From the NCBI RefSeq assembly GCF_003293745.1, contig NZ_PTLZ01000005.1, positions 62,001 to 126,000 of the forward strand: a stretch of 64,000 nucleotides of DNA, in the 5' to 3' direction. Every line of letters begins with the position of its first letter. Position 1 is the stretch's first letter. This DNA comes from Herminiimonas fonticola (GTDB taxonomy: Bacteria > Pseudomonadota > Gammaproteobacteria > Burkholderiales > Burkholderiaceae_D). The notes beneath the pieces were generated by a model. The model was given only the letters and a program-made list of their open reading frames with translations. It made no database searches and was not told where the DNA came from. The translations under genes were made by a program, and so were the position numbers. Positions 43,123 through 51,945 of this stretch are shown here, piece after piece.

Positions 43123-44178
43123 TTATATTGCAGCAGCGTTAAGGCCGAAGCGTGTGTTTGCTGCAGCTATCGCTGCATTTGATTTTTGCAACATGACCAG
43201 CTCACTGTTGAGGGTCCATGCTTCTACGTAACGTGAATTTTTTCCGTAGCTGTTATCGAGCACGATATTTTTCTTGCGCAGCAGGCAAGCCAGAATGTGA
43301 CCGTGCAGTCGATCGGTGACGATCAACTCATGTCGCGCGAAAAGTTGTGCCGCATCGGCGATCAGACGCCCCGAATACGCAATCCACAAACGCACCAGTA
43401 TGCTGTTGGCCGACCATCCCAAACCGCGACGGTAGAAAGCGCCGATCGCACGGCGGAACAGATTGATCCGCACTTCGCGCGCACCGACAAATTCCGGCCA
43501 ATCGGTTACCGTGGTCGAAACCATATTGCGCAAGCCGGATTGCTGCGTACTTTCATCATCGACGCGGCTGATGCGCAAACTGCCTGCCGAAGGTTCTGCA
43601 CCCGCAACACGCATCGGGTACAACTGATGCGCCATATCTGGCAATAGATACACGTTATCCGTGAATTCCTGCGCCATCTGGTACGAGACTTGATCACGGA
43701 CGCAGATATGTACGTCGGCATGCATGCGGAACAGCTGTGCCGACTGTTTCATCTTCTCTATCGAAGAGAAATGCAGAGATTGCGGCAGCACGATGATTCT
43801 GTTTTCCCTGTGGTTCTGCACTATGCGTTCGCGCAGCTCCTGAAAATAGGGATACAGATCACCAAAGTTGCCGCCACCGTGAAACACGATCACATCTTCC
43901 GGCGCGATCCAGCACGGGTCGTAGGCAAAGTAAGGGGCAATCAGCTTAGGCACCAGATCATGCTTGCGGAAAAAAGCCAGGGTGCCGTGCATGATCAGCA
44001 AATCGCCGACATTTCCATGCGTAGGAATATCCACGTAATGGAAAGGTGCGCAACCGATCAGATCCAGCAAGACTTCATGCCTGGCCATCAGTTCGACACT
44101 CAATTTCTCATGACGTGTGCGTTCCAGCTGCATCTCGGCCGTCATTTCCGCACTCGGATTTGCCTTCGGATTCAGCAT
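43123..44178 (-). CDS. Polysaccharide pyruvyltransferase family protein
   Basis: 351 residues from the ATG at 44178. Family features are GNVGDLLIMHGTLAFFRKH, VIVFHGGGNFGDLYPY, RIIVLPQSLHFSS and the closing ELIVTDRLHGHILACLL. Such enzymes add pyruvate ketals (from PEP) to sugars, giving acidic polymers. GGA lies seven bases before the ATG; a GTG four codons earlier is the alternative. The start overlaps the stop of a tiny repeat-encoded ORF, so translation may be coupled. Confidence 0.88.
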   Translation of the reverse strand: MLNPKANPSAEMTAEMQLERTRHEKLSVELMARHEVLLDLIGCAPFHYVDIPTHGNVGDLLIMHGTLAFFRKHDLVPKLIAPYFAYDPCWIAPEDVIVFHGGGNFGDLYPYFQELRERIVQNHRENRIIVLPQSLHFSSIEKMKQSAQLFRMHADVHICVRDQVSYQMAQEFTDNVYLLPDMAHQLYPMRVAGAEPSAGSLRISRVDDESTQQSGLRNMVSTTVTDWPEFVGAREVRINLFRRAIGAFYRRGLGWSANSILVRLWIAYSGRLIADAAQLFARHELIVTDRLHGHILACLLRKKNIVLDNSYGKNSRYVEAWTLNSELVMLQKSNAAIAAANTRFGLNAAAI

Positions 44179-44237
44179 GCTGTGTTCCACATTTCACTAT
44201 TTCGCATTTCAATATTCCGCATCTCAATACTCCGCAT
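44172..44237 (-). CDS. Tiny repeat-encoded ORF between epsG and the pyruvyltransferase gene
   Basis: Predicted 21-residue peptide MRSIEMRNIEMRNSEMWNTAC. Its ATG begins one base after the epsG stop triplet (TGAAATG) and its stop TGA lies just inside the pyruvyltransferase start (ATGCTGA). Four of its five Met codons head 15-base repeats. It has no clear ribosome site. It may serve as a coupling ORF carrying ribosomes from epsG to the next gene, or be a chance product of the tandem repeat. Confidence 0.35.
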   Translation of the reverse strand: MRSIEMRNIEMRNSEMWNTAC

Positions 44238-44244
44238 TTCAGTA
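44185..44244. repeat. Four degenerate 15-base tandem repeats
   Basis: Units at 44185, 44200, 44215 and 44230, each close to TTCCGCATTTCAATA. They fill the whole gap between epsG and the pyruvyltransferase gene and run into both. A period of 15 keeps frame, and each unit read leftward contains an ATG. Confidence 0.85.
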
Positions 44245-45138
44245 TTCGTTGAGCACCGCGCCCACCACCATCACGCCGGCATGCTTCATTGAATCGACCA
44301 GATTGCCGATCGCGCCGGCATGGCTGATGTCCTTGCGCGCCACCACCAGTGCAGAGCCGGCGCGCGACGCGGCGGTCTGGCTATCTGCATAGTCGTAATC
44401 GGGCGGCGTATCGATCAGGATCACATCGAATTCATCCTTGAATTCGCGCAGCATGTTCGTGAAGGCGGGACGTCCCAGCAATTCCTGCGGGTTCGGCGGC
44501 GTCGCGCCACTAGGCAATATCGACAGATCGACCAGCGATGGGATCCGATGAATATCGGCCACGCCGCTGCGGCCGGAAAGTATCGATGACAGGCCGCTGC
44601 GATTTTCAATGCCGAATAATCTGTGCTGGCTGGGATTGCGCATATCCGCATCGATCAGCAAGGTGCGCTGACCCAATTGCGAAAACAGCACAGCCAGATT
44701 GGCAGCGATAAAACTGCGACCATCGCCGCGCTCGGCACTGGTGATCGCCATCGCCGAGCGCTGTTCGCTGGAGCCGAACCAGCGCATCACAAGCTGGCTG
44801 CGCAAGGCACGCAAGGCTTCTACCTGCTTGCTGAAGGGATCGTAGGCAGCAATGACTTCTTCGCTGACATTGCTTTGGCCGCGTATCAAATACGGATAGG
44901 AGAATTGATTCGACAGCGCGAAGTCGATATCGGCTGGTGTCAGCAAACCAAGCGCAATGCCGGCATCACCGAAACGTTGCCGACCTACGTGCTGTTCTTG
45001 CAAAATTCTTTGCGCTTCGTCTGCAGTCAGCCGACCGCTATCGATCAGGATGTTGCCGATCTGATTGCTGGTCAGACGCGGCGCGTGCTGATGATGCATT
45101 TTTGCCGCGTCCTGCAATTGATGAGTTGTCTTGATCAT
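44239..45138 (-). CDS. EpsG-type chain-length/tyrosine-kinase-like ATPase
   Basis: 299 residues. Residues about 24-85 form a small MshE-N/T2SSE-N-like module (NQIGNILIDSGRLTADEAQR, YPYLIRG). From about 105 follows a BY-kinase-like ATPase: Walker A region TSAERGDGRS with Arg141 where a Lys is usual, Walker A' TLLIDADM, and Walker B FDVILIDTPPDYD. The C-terminus has just one Tyr (NEY) instead of a Tyr cluster. The Arg variant is, as I recall, usual in EpsG. It should work with EpsF to control polymer length. It begins 61 bases after epsF. Confidence 0.88.
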   Translation of the reverse strand: MIKTTHQLQDAAKMHHQHAPRLTSNQIGNILIDSGRLTADEAQRILQEQHVGRQRFGDAGIALGLLTPADIDFALSNQFSYPYLIRGQSNVSEEVIAAYDPFSKQVEALRALRSQLVMRWFGSSEQRSAMAITSAERGDGRSFIAANLAVLFSQLGQRTLLIDADMRNPSQHRLFGIENRSGLSSILSGRSGVADIHRIPSLVDLSILPSGATPPNPQELLGRPAFTNMLREFKDEFDVILIDTPPDYDYADSQTAASRAGSALVVARKDISHAGAIGNLVDSMKHAGVMVVGAVLNEY

Positions 45139-45199
45139 GATTTTTCCAATTCGCTTTTAAATCGAATGAATCGAACTAAATATGTTTCTGCACAGGCCA

Positions 45200-46594
45200 T
45201 CAAGCCGGTGCCGTGCCACCCAGGCGACGCTGCGGTCTGTATCGCACCACGCGCGTTTTTTCAATCACACCCAGCAGAGGCAGGCCAAACAACTGCGTCA
45301 GGTCATCTGCCGAACGGACACGCTGATCCAGCAACTCCATCGCAATCGCAGCAGCGATGCCGAGGATGCTGCCGACCACTAGCGCCAGCAGCAGGTTTAA
45401 CAACATGCGTGGGCCAGCTGGAGCACGCGGCACCGAAGCCGCAGTCAGTACCGAAATATCGGATTGCGTCGATTGACCTTCAAGATTGGTTTGCGTCAAA
45501 CGCTGCGAAGCAGTTTCATACGCGCGCTTGGCGTTTTCCATTTCATTCGACAGCACACTCAATTCATCGCGTGCACTGTTGAGAGCCAGGACTTTTTCCT
45601 TTTGCGCATTCAATGCAGCACGCACTTCTGCTTCGCGTTGCTGCTGGATGCGGGCATTGCTGGCGACACCGGTCGAGGCCAGGTCGATTTGCTGATTCAG
45701 ACTGGCACGCAGGTTATCGACTTCCGATTTGGCAGCGATGTACTGTGGGTGATTGACATTGAGTTTTGCCGAGGTATCCGCAAACTTGGCTTCGGCTTCC
45801 GACAATCTGGATTTGAGTGACTGGATCAAGGGATTAGCCAACACGTCAGGTGAACCGCCGGCGTTGCTTTTTACCTGACGCTGGCGCGATGCCGCTTCCA
45901 TCGACAGCCCTTGCGCCACCACCAGCTGGCTGGACAACTCATTCAGTCGTGCGGTTTCGACATCTAGCTTGTTGTCGCTACTGAAGATGTTTTTTTCCTT
46001 CTGATAGGCGGACATCTTGTTTTGCGCGGTTTCGAATTTCTCACGCAGCACCTTGATCTGGTCGTTGATGTAACCGCTGGCCTTTTGCGCAGGAGCGACC
46101 TTCAAATCGACACTGACCTGTTGATAGGCGGCCGCGAATGCATTCGCAATCTTGGCGACATATTCAGCGTCATCGCCTTTGACGCTGACGTTCAGTACGC
46201 TACTGTCGCGCGCCGGTTCCACCGTCAGGTTGGCGCGCAAGCCATCGGACAACCAATCCTGTATCGTGGTTTCGCTATGATCCAGTTTTGCGAAGCGTGC
46301 TTTCACTGCAGGATCTTCGGCCAGCTTCAGGTCTTCAACTACTTTCAGTGCGACGACCTTACTTTTGACGATATCGACTTGTGTAGGCAGATAACCAGGT
46401 GTCAGTTGTACCGGCACATTCAGGCCGGTAACCGGATCGATACCCTTGTTGTTGAGCACCAGAGAAGTCGTTGCCTTGTAGGTCTTGGGCATCAGCAGGC
46501 TGACCGCGAAGGCGGCCACTACCGTTACGACCAGCAAGAGCAGAACGATCTTGTAACGTGCGCGCAAGGTGCGCAGAATTTGTGCAAGCGTCAT
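45200..46594 (-). CDS. EpsF-type chain-length determinant (Wzz/PCP family)
   Basis: 464 residues. Two membrane spans bracket a long periplasmic coiled-coil: N-terminal [20 protein letters not shown] and C-terminal [20 protein letters not shown] with the Pro-rich approach VPRAPAGP. The middle has extended helices ([23 protein letters not shown]). It sets polymer chain length and contacts the EpsE pore. GGGAG precedes the ATG. Confidence 0.92.
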   Translation of the reverse strand: MTLAQILRTLRARYKIVLLLLVVTVVAAFAVSLLMPKTYKATTSLVLNNKGIDPVTGLNVPVQLTPGYLPTQVDIVKSKVVALKVVEDLKLAEDPAVKARFAKLDHSETTIQDWLSDGLRANLTVEPARDSSVLNVSVKGDDAEYVAKIANAFAAAYQQVSVDLKVAPAQKASGYINDQIKVLREKFETAQNKMSAYQKEKNIFSSDNKLDVETARLNELSSQLVVAQGLSMEAASRQRQVKSNAGGSPDVLANPLIQSLKSRLSEAEAKFADTSAKLNVNHPQYIAAKSEVDNLRASLNQQIDLASTGVASNARIQQQREAEVRAALNAQKEKVLALNSARDELSVLSNEMENAKRAYETASQRLTQTNLEGQSTQSDISVLTAASVPRAPAGPRMLLNLLLALVVGSILGIAAAIAMELLDQRVRSADDLTQLFGLPLLGVIEKTRVVRYRPQRRLGGTAPA

Positions 46595-46607
46595 ATCAAC
46601 TCCCGTT

Positions 46608-47396
46608 TCAGAACAGACTTTCTTTTACATAGACGATGTCGTCAGGTTTCAACAAGTCGTCATGCTTGACGCTGATGATTTGCAACACGCCATTGGCATC
46701 GCGGCGCTTGATGCGCACACCACGTTCAGTGCCGCGTGGACTCAGGCCACCACCGGTCGACAGTGCCTGTAGAACCATCATGTCGCGCTCCAGTTTGTAA
46801 GAACCTGGCTTGGTGACTTCACCGTAAATATAGAAGCGCGGTGCACGTTCAACGAACACAGAATCGCCTGCTGCCAGTTGACGATTTTTTGCAGGGTCGC
46901 CGGAACGCACCAGTTCCAGCATGTCGACTTTTTCCTTGGTGGTTTTACCGCCTTCGGTATGCGTGAGGATCACGGTATCGGCCGCCTCTGGATTGGCGCC
47001 ACCAGCCATCGCCAGGATGTCGGTCAGGCTGCGCTTGCCATCCACCGGATAACGGCCAGGCTTGTTGACCTGACCCAGCACAGAAACCTGCTGGCTCTGC
47101 ATTTCAGTGACCATCAGGTTGACTTGCGGCTTGCGGACGAAGCCGCCTTTGTCCAGCATATCGGCAATCTTTTTTTCAGCCTGATTCGACGACAAGCCGC
47201 CGACCTTGACTTCGCCTACCAAGGGATAGGAAATACTGCCGGCTTCGCTGACACGGGTTTCCAGCGTCAGGTCCGGTTGGCCGAAGACGGTGATCTTCAA
47301 CACGTCGCCAGGCCCCAAGGGCACATCGGCTGCGCTTGCCCAACTACCGACTGTCACCATCAGTATCATCAGCATTGCGTGTTTGATTTTTTTCAT
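46608..47396 (-). CDS. EpsE-type polysaccharide export protein (Wza family)
   Basis: 262 residues. Signal peptide 1-22 ([17 protein letters not shown]). The Poly_export segment is [20 protein letters not shown], followed by SLBB-type repeats ([37 protein letters not shown]). No lipobox Cys is visible, unlike classical Wza. It should form the outer-membrane/periplasmic channel. The ATG at 47396 has GGAGAG right before it. Confidence 0.93.
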   Translation of the reverse strand: MKKIKHAMLMILMVTVGSWASAADVPLGPGDVLKITVFGQPDLTLETRVSEAGSISYPLVGEVKVGGLSSNQAEKKIADMLDKGGFVRKPQVNLMVTEMQSQQVSVLGQVNKPGRYPVDGKRSLTDILAMAGGANPEAADTVILTHTEGGKTTKEKVDMLELVRSGDPAKNRQLAAGDSVFVERAPRFYIYGEVTKPGSYKLERDMMVLQALSTGGGLSPRGTERGVRIKRRDANGVLQIISVKHDDLLKPDDIVYVKESLF

Positions 47397-47462
47397 TGTT
47401 CTCTCCATTGCTTGAATTTCCGTATTGCAGATCTTGTTATCAACAAGTCTTTAATCTGAGTT

Positions 47463-48866
47463 TTAGTACGCGTTATCGCGCTTGAGGACGACGCCTACCG
47501 TGCGGGCTATGATCCAGAGATCGAGTGCCAGCGACCAGCGCCGCAGGTAATCAAGGTCGTAGGCAATCCGCGCTTCCATCTTGTCCAGCGTGTCGGTCTC
47601 ACCGCGAAAGCCATTCACCTGCGCCCAGCCGGTAATGCCGGGACGTACTTTGTGGCGCAACATGTAACCCTTGATCTGCTTTCGATACAGTTCGTTATGT
47701 GCGATCGCATGCGGCCGCGGGCCGACTATGCTCATGCGGCCTTGCAATACATTGAAAAACTGCGGCAGCTCATCCAGCGAAGTACGGCGTAAAAATGCAC
47801 CAACACGCGTCACGCGTTGATCGTCCTTGGTCGCCTGCACTACACGTGCGCCGTCTTCGCAAACCGTCATGGAACGGAATTTGTAGACGATGATTTCTTC
47901 ACCATCGAGGCCGTAACGACGCTGGCGGAAAATCACCGGTCCCGGCGATGTCATCTTGATGGCGATCGCTATGCCCAGCATCACAGGCAACAGCATGATT
48001 TGAATCAGCAGTGCCAGCACAAAATCGCTACCGCGCTTGATCATGCTATTGATCCCGGTAAACGGCGATTCGCAAATCGCCACCACCGGCAAACCGGCCA
48101 CGCTATCGAAACGCGCCTGTATCAAATCAAAGACATAGATATCCGGCAAAAAATAAATCGATGCCGTGGTGTCCTGCAATTCATTCAGCAACTTGCGTAT
48201 GCGCGGTTGCGCAGAGATAGGCTGGCTGATGAAAATCGTATTGACGTTGTGCTTGCGCACATAGGCAGGAATATCGGACATGCTGCCCAGCAAAGTAACT
48301 TGCTGATCTGCCGGGTGACGCGAAACATCTCTATCGTCAAAGAAGCCGCTGACTTCCATGCGCAAATCCGGATTTTCATCGACGCGCTCTGCCAGTTTTA
48401 CGCTTAACTCATTCACACCAACCAGCACTACCGAACGCACATTTGTCCTGCTTAAGCCAATTCCTATTTTTTGCAAAACGATCTGAGCTGCCAACAACAC
48501 AGGGGGCGTGATTGCCAGCCAGATCAAGATTTCTCGCTGCCGGAACAAGCCGGCCAGGCCCGCCACATAAGAAAAGAAAAACAGCAACGCAACCGTCGCC
48601 AGCCATGCGCCGACTATCGATTTAGCCAGCGTCAGAAAATTGCTGGAAGAAGCATCGCGCCACGGGTCGCTCCAGCCGAACACGGTAGAACTAATAAAGA
48701 ATGTCAGGATCGCCAGCACCACATGATTGGCACTGAAAGGATGACCGGATATCACCATCAGCAGATACAGCAAGCCAATCGCGATCAAGGGATCCAGCAG
48801 GCGTCTGTAAAATCTACGCGCAGGTATATCCGCCGGGTATTTGATTTGGCTGATGTCAGAATTCAT
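47463..48866 (-). CDS. EpsB/WcaJ-type undecaprenyl-phosphate glucose phosphotransferase
   Basis: 467 residues. Four N-terminal membrane spans, a CoA-binding-like cytoplasmic region (SVVLVGVNELSVKLAERVDE) and a C-terminal bacterial sugar-transferase domain (SPGPVIFRQRRYGLDGEEII, VYKFRSMTVCEDG, RTSLDELPQFFNVLQG, SIVGPRPH, RPGITGWAQVNGFRG). It transfers a hexose-1-phosphate, probably glucose, to undecaprenyl phosphate, starting each repeat unit. Its start overlaps the epsL stop by 11 bases. Confidence 0.93.
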   Translation of the reverse strand: MNSDISQIKYPADIPARRFYRRLLDPLIAIGLLYLLMVISGHPFSANHVVLAILTFFISSTVFGWSDPWRDASSSNFLTLAKSIVGAWLATVALLFFFSYVAGLAGLFRQREILIWLAITPPVLLAAQIVLQKIGIGLSRTNVRSVVLVGVNELSVKLAERVDENPDLRMEVSGFFDDRDVSRHPADQQVTLLGSMSDIPAYVRKHNVNTIFISQPISAQPRIRKLLNELQDTTASIYFLPDIYVFDLIQARFDSVAGLPVVAICESPFTGINSMIKRGSDFVLALLIQIMLLPVMLGIAIAIKMTSPGPVIFRQRRYGLDGEEIIVYKFRSMTVCEDGARVVQATKDDQRVTRVGAFLRRTSLDELPQFFNVLQGRMSIVGPRPHAIAHNELYRKQIKGYMLRHKVRPGITGWAQVNGFRGETDTLDKMEARIAYDLDYLRRWSLALDLWIIARTVGVVLKRDNAY

Positions 48867-50052
48867 AGCGAGTAGTGAGCAATGCGCCATTAGTCTTGTA
48901 CGTGGCTGAGGCGACGTTGGAATCCAGAGTGGTCCGGTAGACAGATGCACGGATACGCCAATGCAAGGTTGGCTTGTAGGTCAAGCCTATGACTGCGTTG
49001 TTATAGCGATCGTCACGATTCGATGGTGCGATGCCGGCTATCACCGCGACACCGTTGTAATCACGCTTCTCGGTCAAGATCAAACCGTCGACGCTGATCT
49101 TGCTGGTGGCATCCCAGGTTGATCCAAGGCTAACGCCTTGATTGCGTGCGTAGTTGGCAGCCAAGTCGTCGGTAGCACCAAGTTCGCGCCATACGCCGAG
49201 AGAAAATGCCGTCTTGCCGGTCGCTTTCCAGTAAGCAGTCAGGCGTGCGCTTGGCACACTAGAATCGCGTTGCGGATTCGATGCGTATTCGCGTTTGGCC
49301 CAACCACCGAGAAACTGCAAATAGGTTTTGCCGGTGAGTTGCCAATCGACCTTGCCCTTCAATTCATTTTGTTCATAGGAGTTGATATCCGCGTACGGAT
49401 AATCACCTTCAATATGACGTGCAACCAGACCAATCTTGTTACCGCTTTTTGCCAGATAGTCGATCCCGATATCCGTCATATCCAGCTTGCGTTCGGAAGG
49501 ATTTTGCGCTTGCGTGTCATAGCGCAGATCGAAGCGATTGTAGGCGGCGTTCAGTTGCCAGCTTGGATGGAAGCGCCAGCTGCCATCGACATAATTCTTT
49601 TGCTGGATCCGCATGCTGCGCTCAAGACCCTTGTAATCATCAAATGGCGTCAGGTCATCCGAATAACTGGTGCCGACGTTACCGGAGAATTGATTGCCCA
49701 AGGCCCACTTCCAGTTCGCGAGCAAATCCTTGCCGTCGTTATCGTACTGACCGAAATTATCGTAATTGGATTGATTGGCAGAGAGATCAGCAGTGATTCT
49801 CTGCCGGCCAAGCTCCTTGTCCATGCGTATACCAACCGCGGCACGCGTCCATCTATCGCTTTGTGCTGCAGGCTCAGGCAAGCGTAATAAATTGGCGTCG
49901 TAATAAACGCCATACGTGACATACGGTGTGAAGGTATCGCCGTCAATCGCGCTGGCAGGAGCGCAAGTCAGCGCACCTGCAATCATCACGACAGGCATGA
50001 CTGCAAAATGAGCATACGGGCCTGAGCCAGATTTCTTGCGTTGATAAGTCAT
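48856..50052 (-). CDS. EpsL-type outer-membrane beta-barrel protein
   Basis: 398 residues. Signal peptide (FAVMPVVMIAGALTCAPASA), then beta-strand-rich sequence ending in the aromatic YEF, typical of outer-membrane barrels. Stretches such as VTYGVYYDANLLRLPE and KWALGNQFSGNVGTSYSDD fit the EpsL family of methanolan-type eps loci. It begins the locus. Role: probably polymer export or modification at the outer membrane. The ATG at 50052 is preferred; GTG three codons earlier is possible. Confidence 0.85.
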   Translation of the reverse strand: MTYQRKKSGSGPYAHFAVMPVVMIAGALTCAPASAIDGDTFTPYVTYGVYYDANLLRLPEPAAQSDRWTRAAVGIRMDKELGRQRITADLSANQSNYDNFGQYDNDGKDLLANWKWALGNQFSGNVGTSYSDDLTPFDDYKGLERSMRIQQKNYVDGSWRFHPSWQLNAAYNRFDLRYDTQAQNPSERKLDMTDIGIDYLAKSGNKIGLVARHIEGDYPYADINSYEQNELKGKVDWQLTGKTYLQFLGGWAKREYASNPQRDSSVPSARLTAYWKATGKTAFSLGVWRELGATDDLAANYARNQGVSLGSTWDATSKISVDGLILTEKRDYNGVAVIAGIAPSNRDDRYNNAVIGLTYKPTLHWRIRASVYRTTLDSNVASATYKTNGALLTTRYEF

Positions 50053-50796
50053 GATGAACACTCACAAACTATCGAGGAAACGAAAGCGATTTCCGTTGAT
50101 ACTCAGTTCAACGCACCCTACGGTACTGCGTTTGCAGTCACTGCTTTTTTTGATAGCCATCATTTTTCCCGTTCCCAATTGCTGTTGCGATCGCTGAAAA
50201 AATTCGTAGCAGTTCTTGTGAAGTGAAGCGCTCTACGAATTCACACACGATCAACAATTTTTCTTGCAAGGCGCGATCGACAAACCGATCTCGTAAAATT
50301 TTATTGTTGATGTATTGATATGAAGTGGCGGTATGAGAAGCAGCCGCATGGATTAGTTCCGCAACAAAAAATTCAGAACGACATGAGAAAAATAAAATTA
50401 TTACTACTCAGAATTTATCTGCAGACACGAGCGAAATTTGATTCGCTTGAAGAGTCAGAACAACAGGAAATAATTTTGTAGGAAAGGAGGAAGCGTCGGA
50501 ACAAGGCCATCGCGCTATCTAGTTGAAGCCAAAGGAAATTTAAAAAATACGCGACGTGAGCCTTGTAGGTGTCTGATTAAATTTTAATCAGCACGTTATT
50601 GACCTGCGCTATATCCAGATATAGATATGCACGCGCTGCTCATCAGCACACGGTTACAAAAAATTACAAATGCACAGCAGGATTTTTATGACGATGGGAT
50701 GACATCACTGATCCGATTGACGAATAAAATCGATAGCGAGTGCATGAATGATGCTGAAGAAAACTACCTGAAGAGGATGAAGCTATTACTGTCTGA
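50053..50796. promoter_or_regulatory. Long AT-rich non-coding region upstream of the eps locus
   Basis: 744 bases. It should hold the eps promoter, but I found no convincing -35/-10 pair or sigma-54 site on the leftward strand. Visible structures are a 9-1-9 dyad at 50573-50591, an inverted repeat AATTCGTAG/CTACGAATT at 50201-50209 and 50233-50241, and GCGATCGC at 50187-50194. Open frames at 50041-50226 and 50627-51010 lack ribosome sites and are not believed. Confidence 0.55.
50573..50591. promoter_or_regulatory. Perfect dyad CTGATTAAA-T-TTTAATCAG
   Basis: A 9-1-9 inverted repeat in the non-coding region between the eps locus and the EVE gene. It resembles a regulator-binding site more than a terminator, since no T-run follows. 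The binder is unknown. Confidence 0.5.
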
Positions 50797-51261
50797 TTAT
50801 TTTTTAAGCAGCTTCTTGCAGATGAATTTCCATTCATCGACAGTAACCGGTGTGATCGACAGCCGACTGCCTTTTTGCAGAACTACCATATCGGCCAGTT
50901 CCGGCGTTTGGCGCAATTCTGAAAGCGGCACCAGACGCGTCTTTTCGCGGATACGTACATCGACCAGCATCCAGCGCGGCGTTTCTTGCGTGGCTTTTGC
51001 GTCGAAATAATGACTGGCCGGATCGAATTGTGTTTCGTCAGGATACGGCGTACTCGCCACTTCCGCCAAACCGGCGATCCCGGGTTCGGCACAACTGGAG
51101 TGATAGAAGAGCACACCATCGCCCACCGTCATCGCATCGCGCATGAAATTACGCGCCTGATAATTGCGCACCCCCGTCCATGCCACCGTGTGATTCGGTG
51201 CAGCCAGTGCATCGTCGATGCTGACTTCGCCAGGTTCGGATTTCATAAGCCAGTAGCGCAT
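50797..51261 (-). CDS. EVE-domain protein (thymocyte nuclear protein 1-like)
   Basis: 154 residues forming a PUA-like EVE domain: YWLMKSEPGEVSIDDAL, WTGVRNYQARNFMRD, GDGVLFYHSSCAEPGIAGLA and PVTVDEWKFICKKL. EVE domains read modified bases in DNA or RNA. The location downstream of zapA and 6S RNA is a usual one in betaproteobacteria as far as I recall. I used the ATG at 51261; the frame is open 17 codons upstream. Confidence 0.93.
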   Translation of the reverse strand: MRYWLMKSEPGEVSIDDALAAPNHTVAWTGVRNYQARNFMRDAMTVGDGVLFYHSSCAEPGIAGLAEVASTPYPDETQFDPASHYFDAKATQETPRWMLVDVRIREKTRLVPLSELRQTPELADMVVLQKGSRLSITPVTVDEWKFICKKLLKK

Positions 51262-51382
51262 AAGCTTGATCGGGAAATGAAAGGAGCAATGGGGGATGAA
51301 ACGCTGCGCCAATTATTACAGAAAAAAGGCAAGTAATCGTGCGAACGATGCACAGTGTAAAAACTACAAACGCGTTAGACAT

Positions 51383-51414
51383 AAAAAAACGGCTGCATTT
51401 TCATGCAACCGTTT
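51383..51414 (-). terminator. Terminator of the 6S RNA/zapA unit
   Basis: Leftward, AAACGGTTGCAT pairs with ATGCAGCCGTTT (one G-U pair) around GAAA, followed by a run of T. It ends just after the 6S RNA closing stem. Confidence 0.85.
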
Positions 51415-51417
51415 ATA

Positions 51418-51595
51418 CATCTAGTCCCGCCAGTGCCGCTTTGCCGGCATCCTGAACCAAGAGGTTCAAGTTGGCCACAGTTAGTTCAACTTCGGGTTCA
51501 TCGAGCTAGCGACGCGCACTCCCATCGAACAAAATTCCGCAGCCGCTGCGCATAAATGGTTCAAGGAATTATGGCAATGGCGAACACGGCAGGAG
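51418..51595 (-). ncRNA. ssrS: 6S RNA
   Basis: Regulatory RNA that binds sigma-70 RNA polymerase. It lies immediately downstream of zapA, the standard locus. The leftward strand shows the features: a closing stem of 5' TCCTGCCG with 3' CGGCGGGA-like bases (GGCGGGACT near 51425), and a 3' arm CTTGAACCTCTTGGTTCAG followed by GGATGCCGGCAAAGCGGCA, which closely parallels the E. coli 6S 3' arm. The ends are estimates. A promoter TTCTAC-N17-TAAACT (51629-51601) would place the 5' end near 51594-51595. Terminator at 51383-51414. Confidence 0.8.
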
Positions 51596-51600
51596 CGCTT

Positions 51601-51629
51601 AGTTTACTCCAAACCGACTGCGAGTAGAA
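51601..51629 (-). promoter_or_regulatory. Candidate 6S RNA promoter
   Basis: Leftward TTCTAC (51629-51624) and TAAACT (51606-51601) separated by 17 bases, with the predicted start at about 51594 matching the 5' arm of the RNA. It lies just after the zapA stop. Confidence 0.55.
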
Positions 51630-51633
51630 GAAT

Positions 51634-51945
51634 TTAAAACAGTTTTTCTTGCGGTGCGAGTGCGTTATCGAGTGTCTCGTGCATCGCAGCGATAGATTGC
51701 TTGACCTCGGACATCGTCATATCGGACAACGGGCCTTCCGGCGACTTGGTTGCCAGCAACTCTGCAGTCACGCCCAGCGCAGCCATTACGGCGATACGAT
51801 CATTACCCTTCAACTTGCCGGCATCGCGAATCCCGCACATTTTTGCATCGAGGTAAGCGACCGCTTCCTGCAAGGCGCCCTCTTCACCTTCCTTGCACGC
51901 CAGTTTGTAGGACTGCCCCATGATCGATACGTCGAGCTGGATCAT
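51634..51945 (-). CDS. zapA: Cell division protein ZapA
   Basis: 103 residues. Cytoplasmic FtsZ-ring stabiliser: IQLDVSIMGQSYKLACKEGE, then LQEAVAYLDAKMCGIRDAG, a helical dimerisation region and a coiled-coil C-terminus. Its ATG overlaps the zapB-like stop by four bases, so both division proteins are coupled. 6S RNA follows downstream. Confidence 0.93.
   Translation of the reverse strand: MIQLDVSIMGQSYKLACKEGEEGALQEAVAYLDAKMCGIRDAGKLKGNDRIAVMAALGVTAELLATKSPEGPLSDMTMSEVKQSIAAMHETLDNALAPQEKLF

Noticed and set aside
44185-44244. Tandem repeat considered as a CRISPR array
   Set aside because: Units are 15 bases with no spacers, and no cas genes are present.
43690-44292. 200-codon open frame with FRIS-type repeats on the + strand
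   Set aside because: It is antisense to the pyruvyltransferase gene, and its repeats come from the 15-base tandem units.
50062-50600. Sigma-54 promoter for the eps locus
   Set aside because: I searched for the TGGCAC-N5-TTGCA pattern on the leftward strand and found none.
50627-51010. 127-codon open frame overlapping the EVE gene
   Set aside because: Half of it is antisense to the EVE-domain gene; no ribosome site or family pattern.
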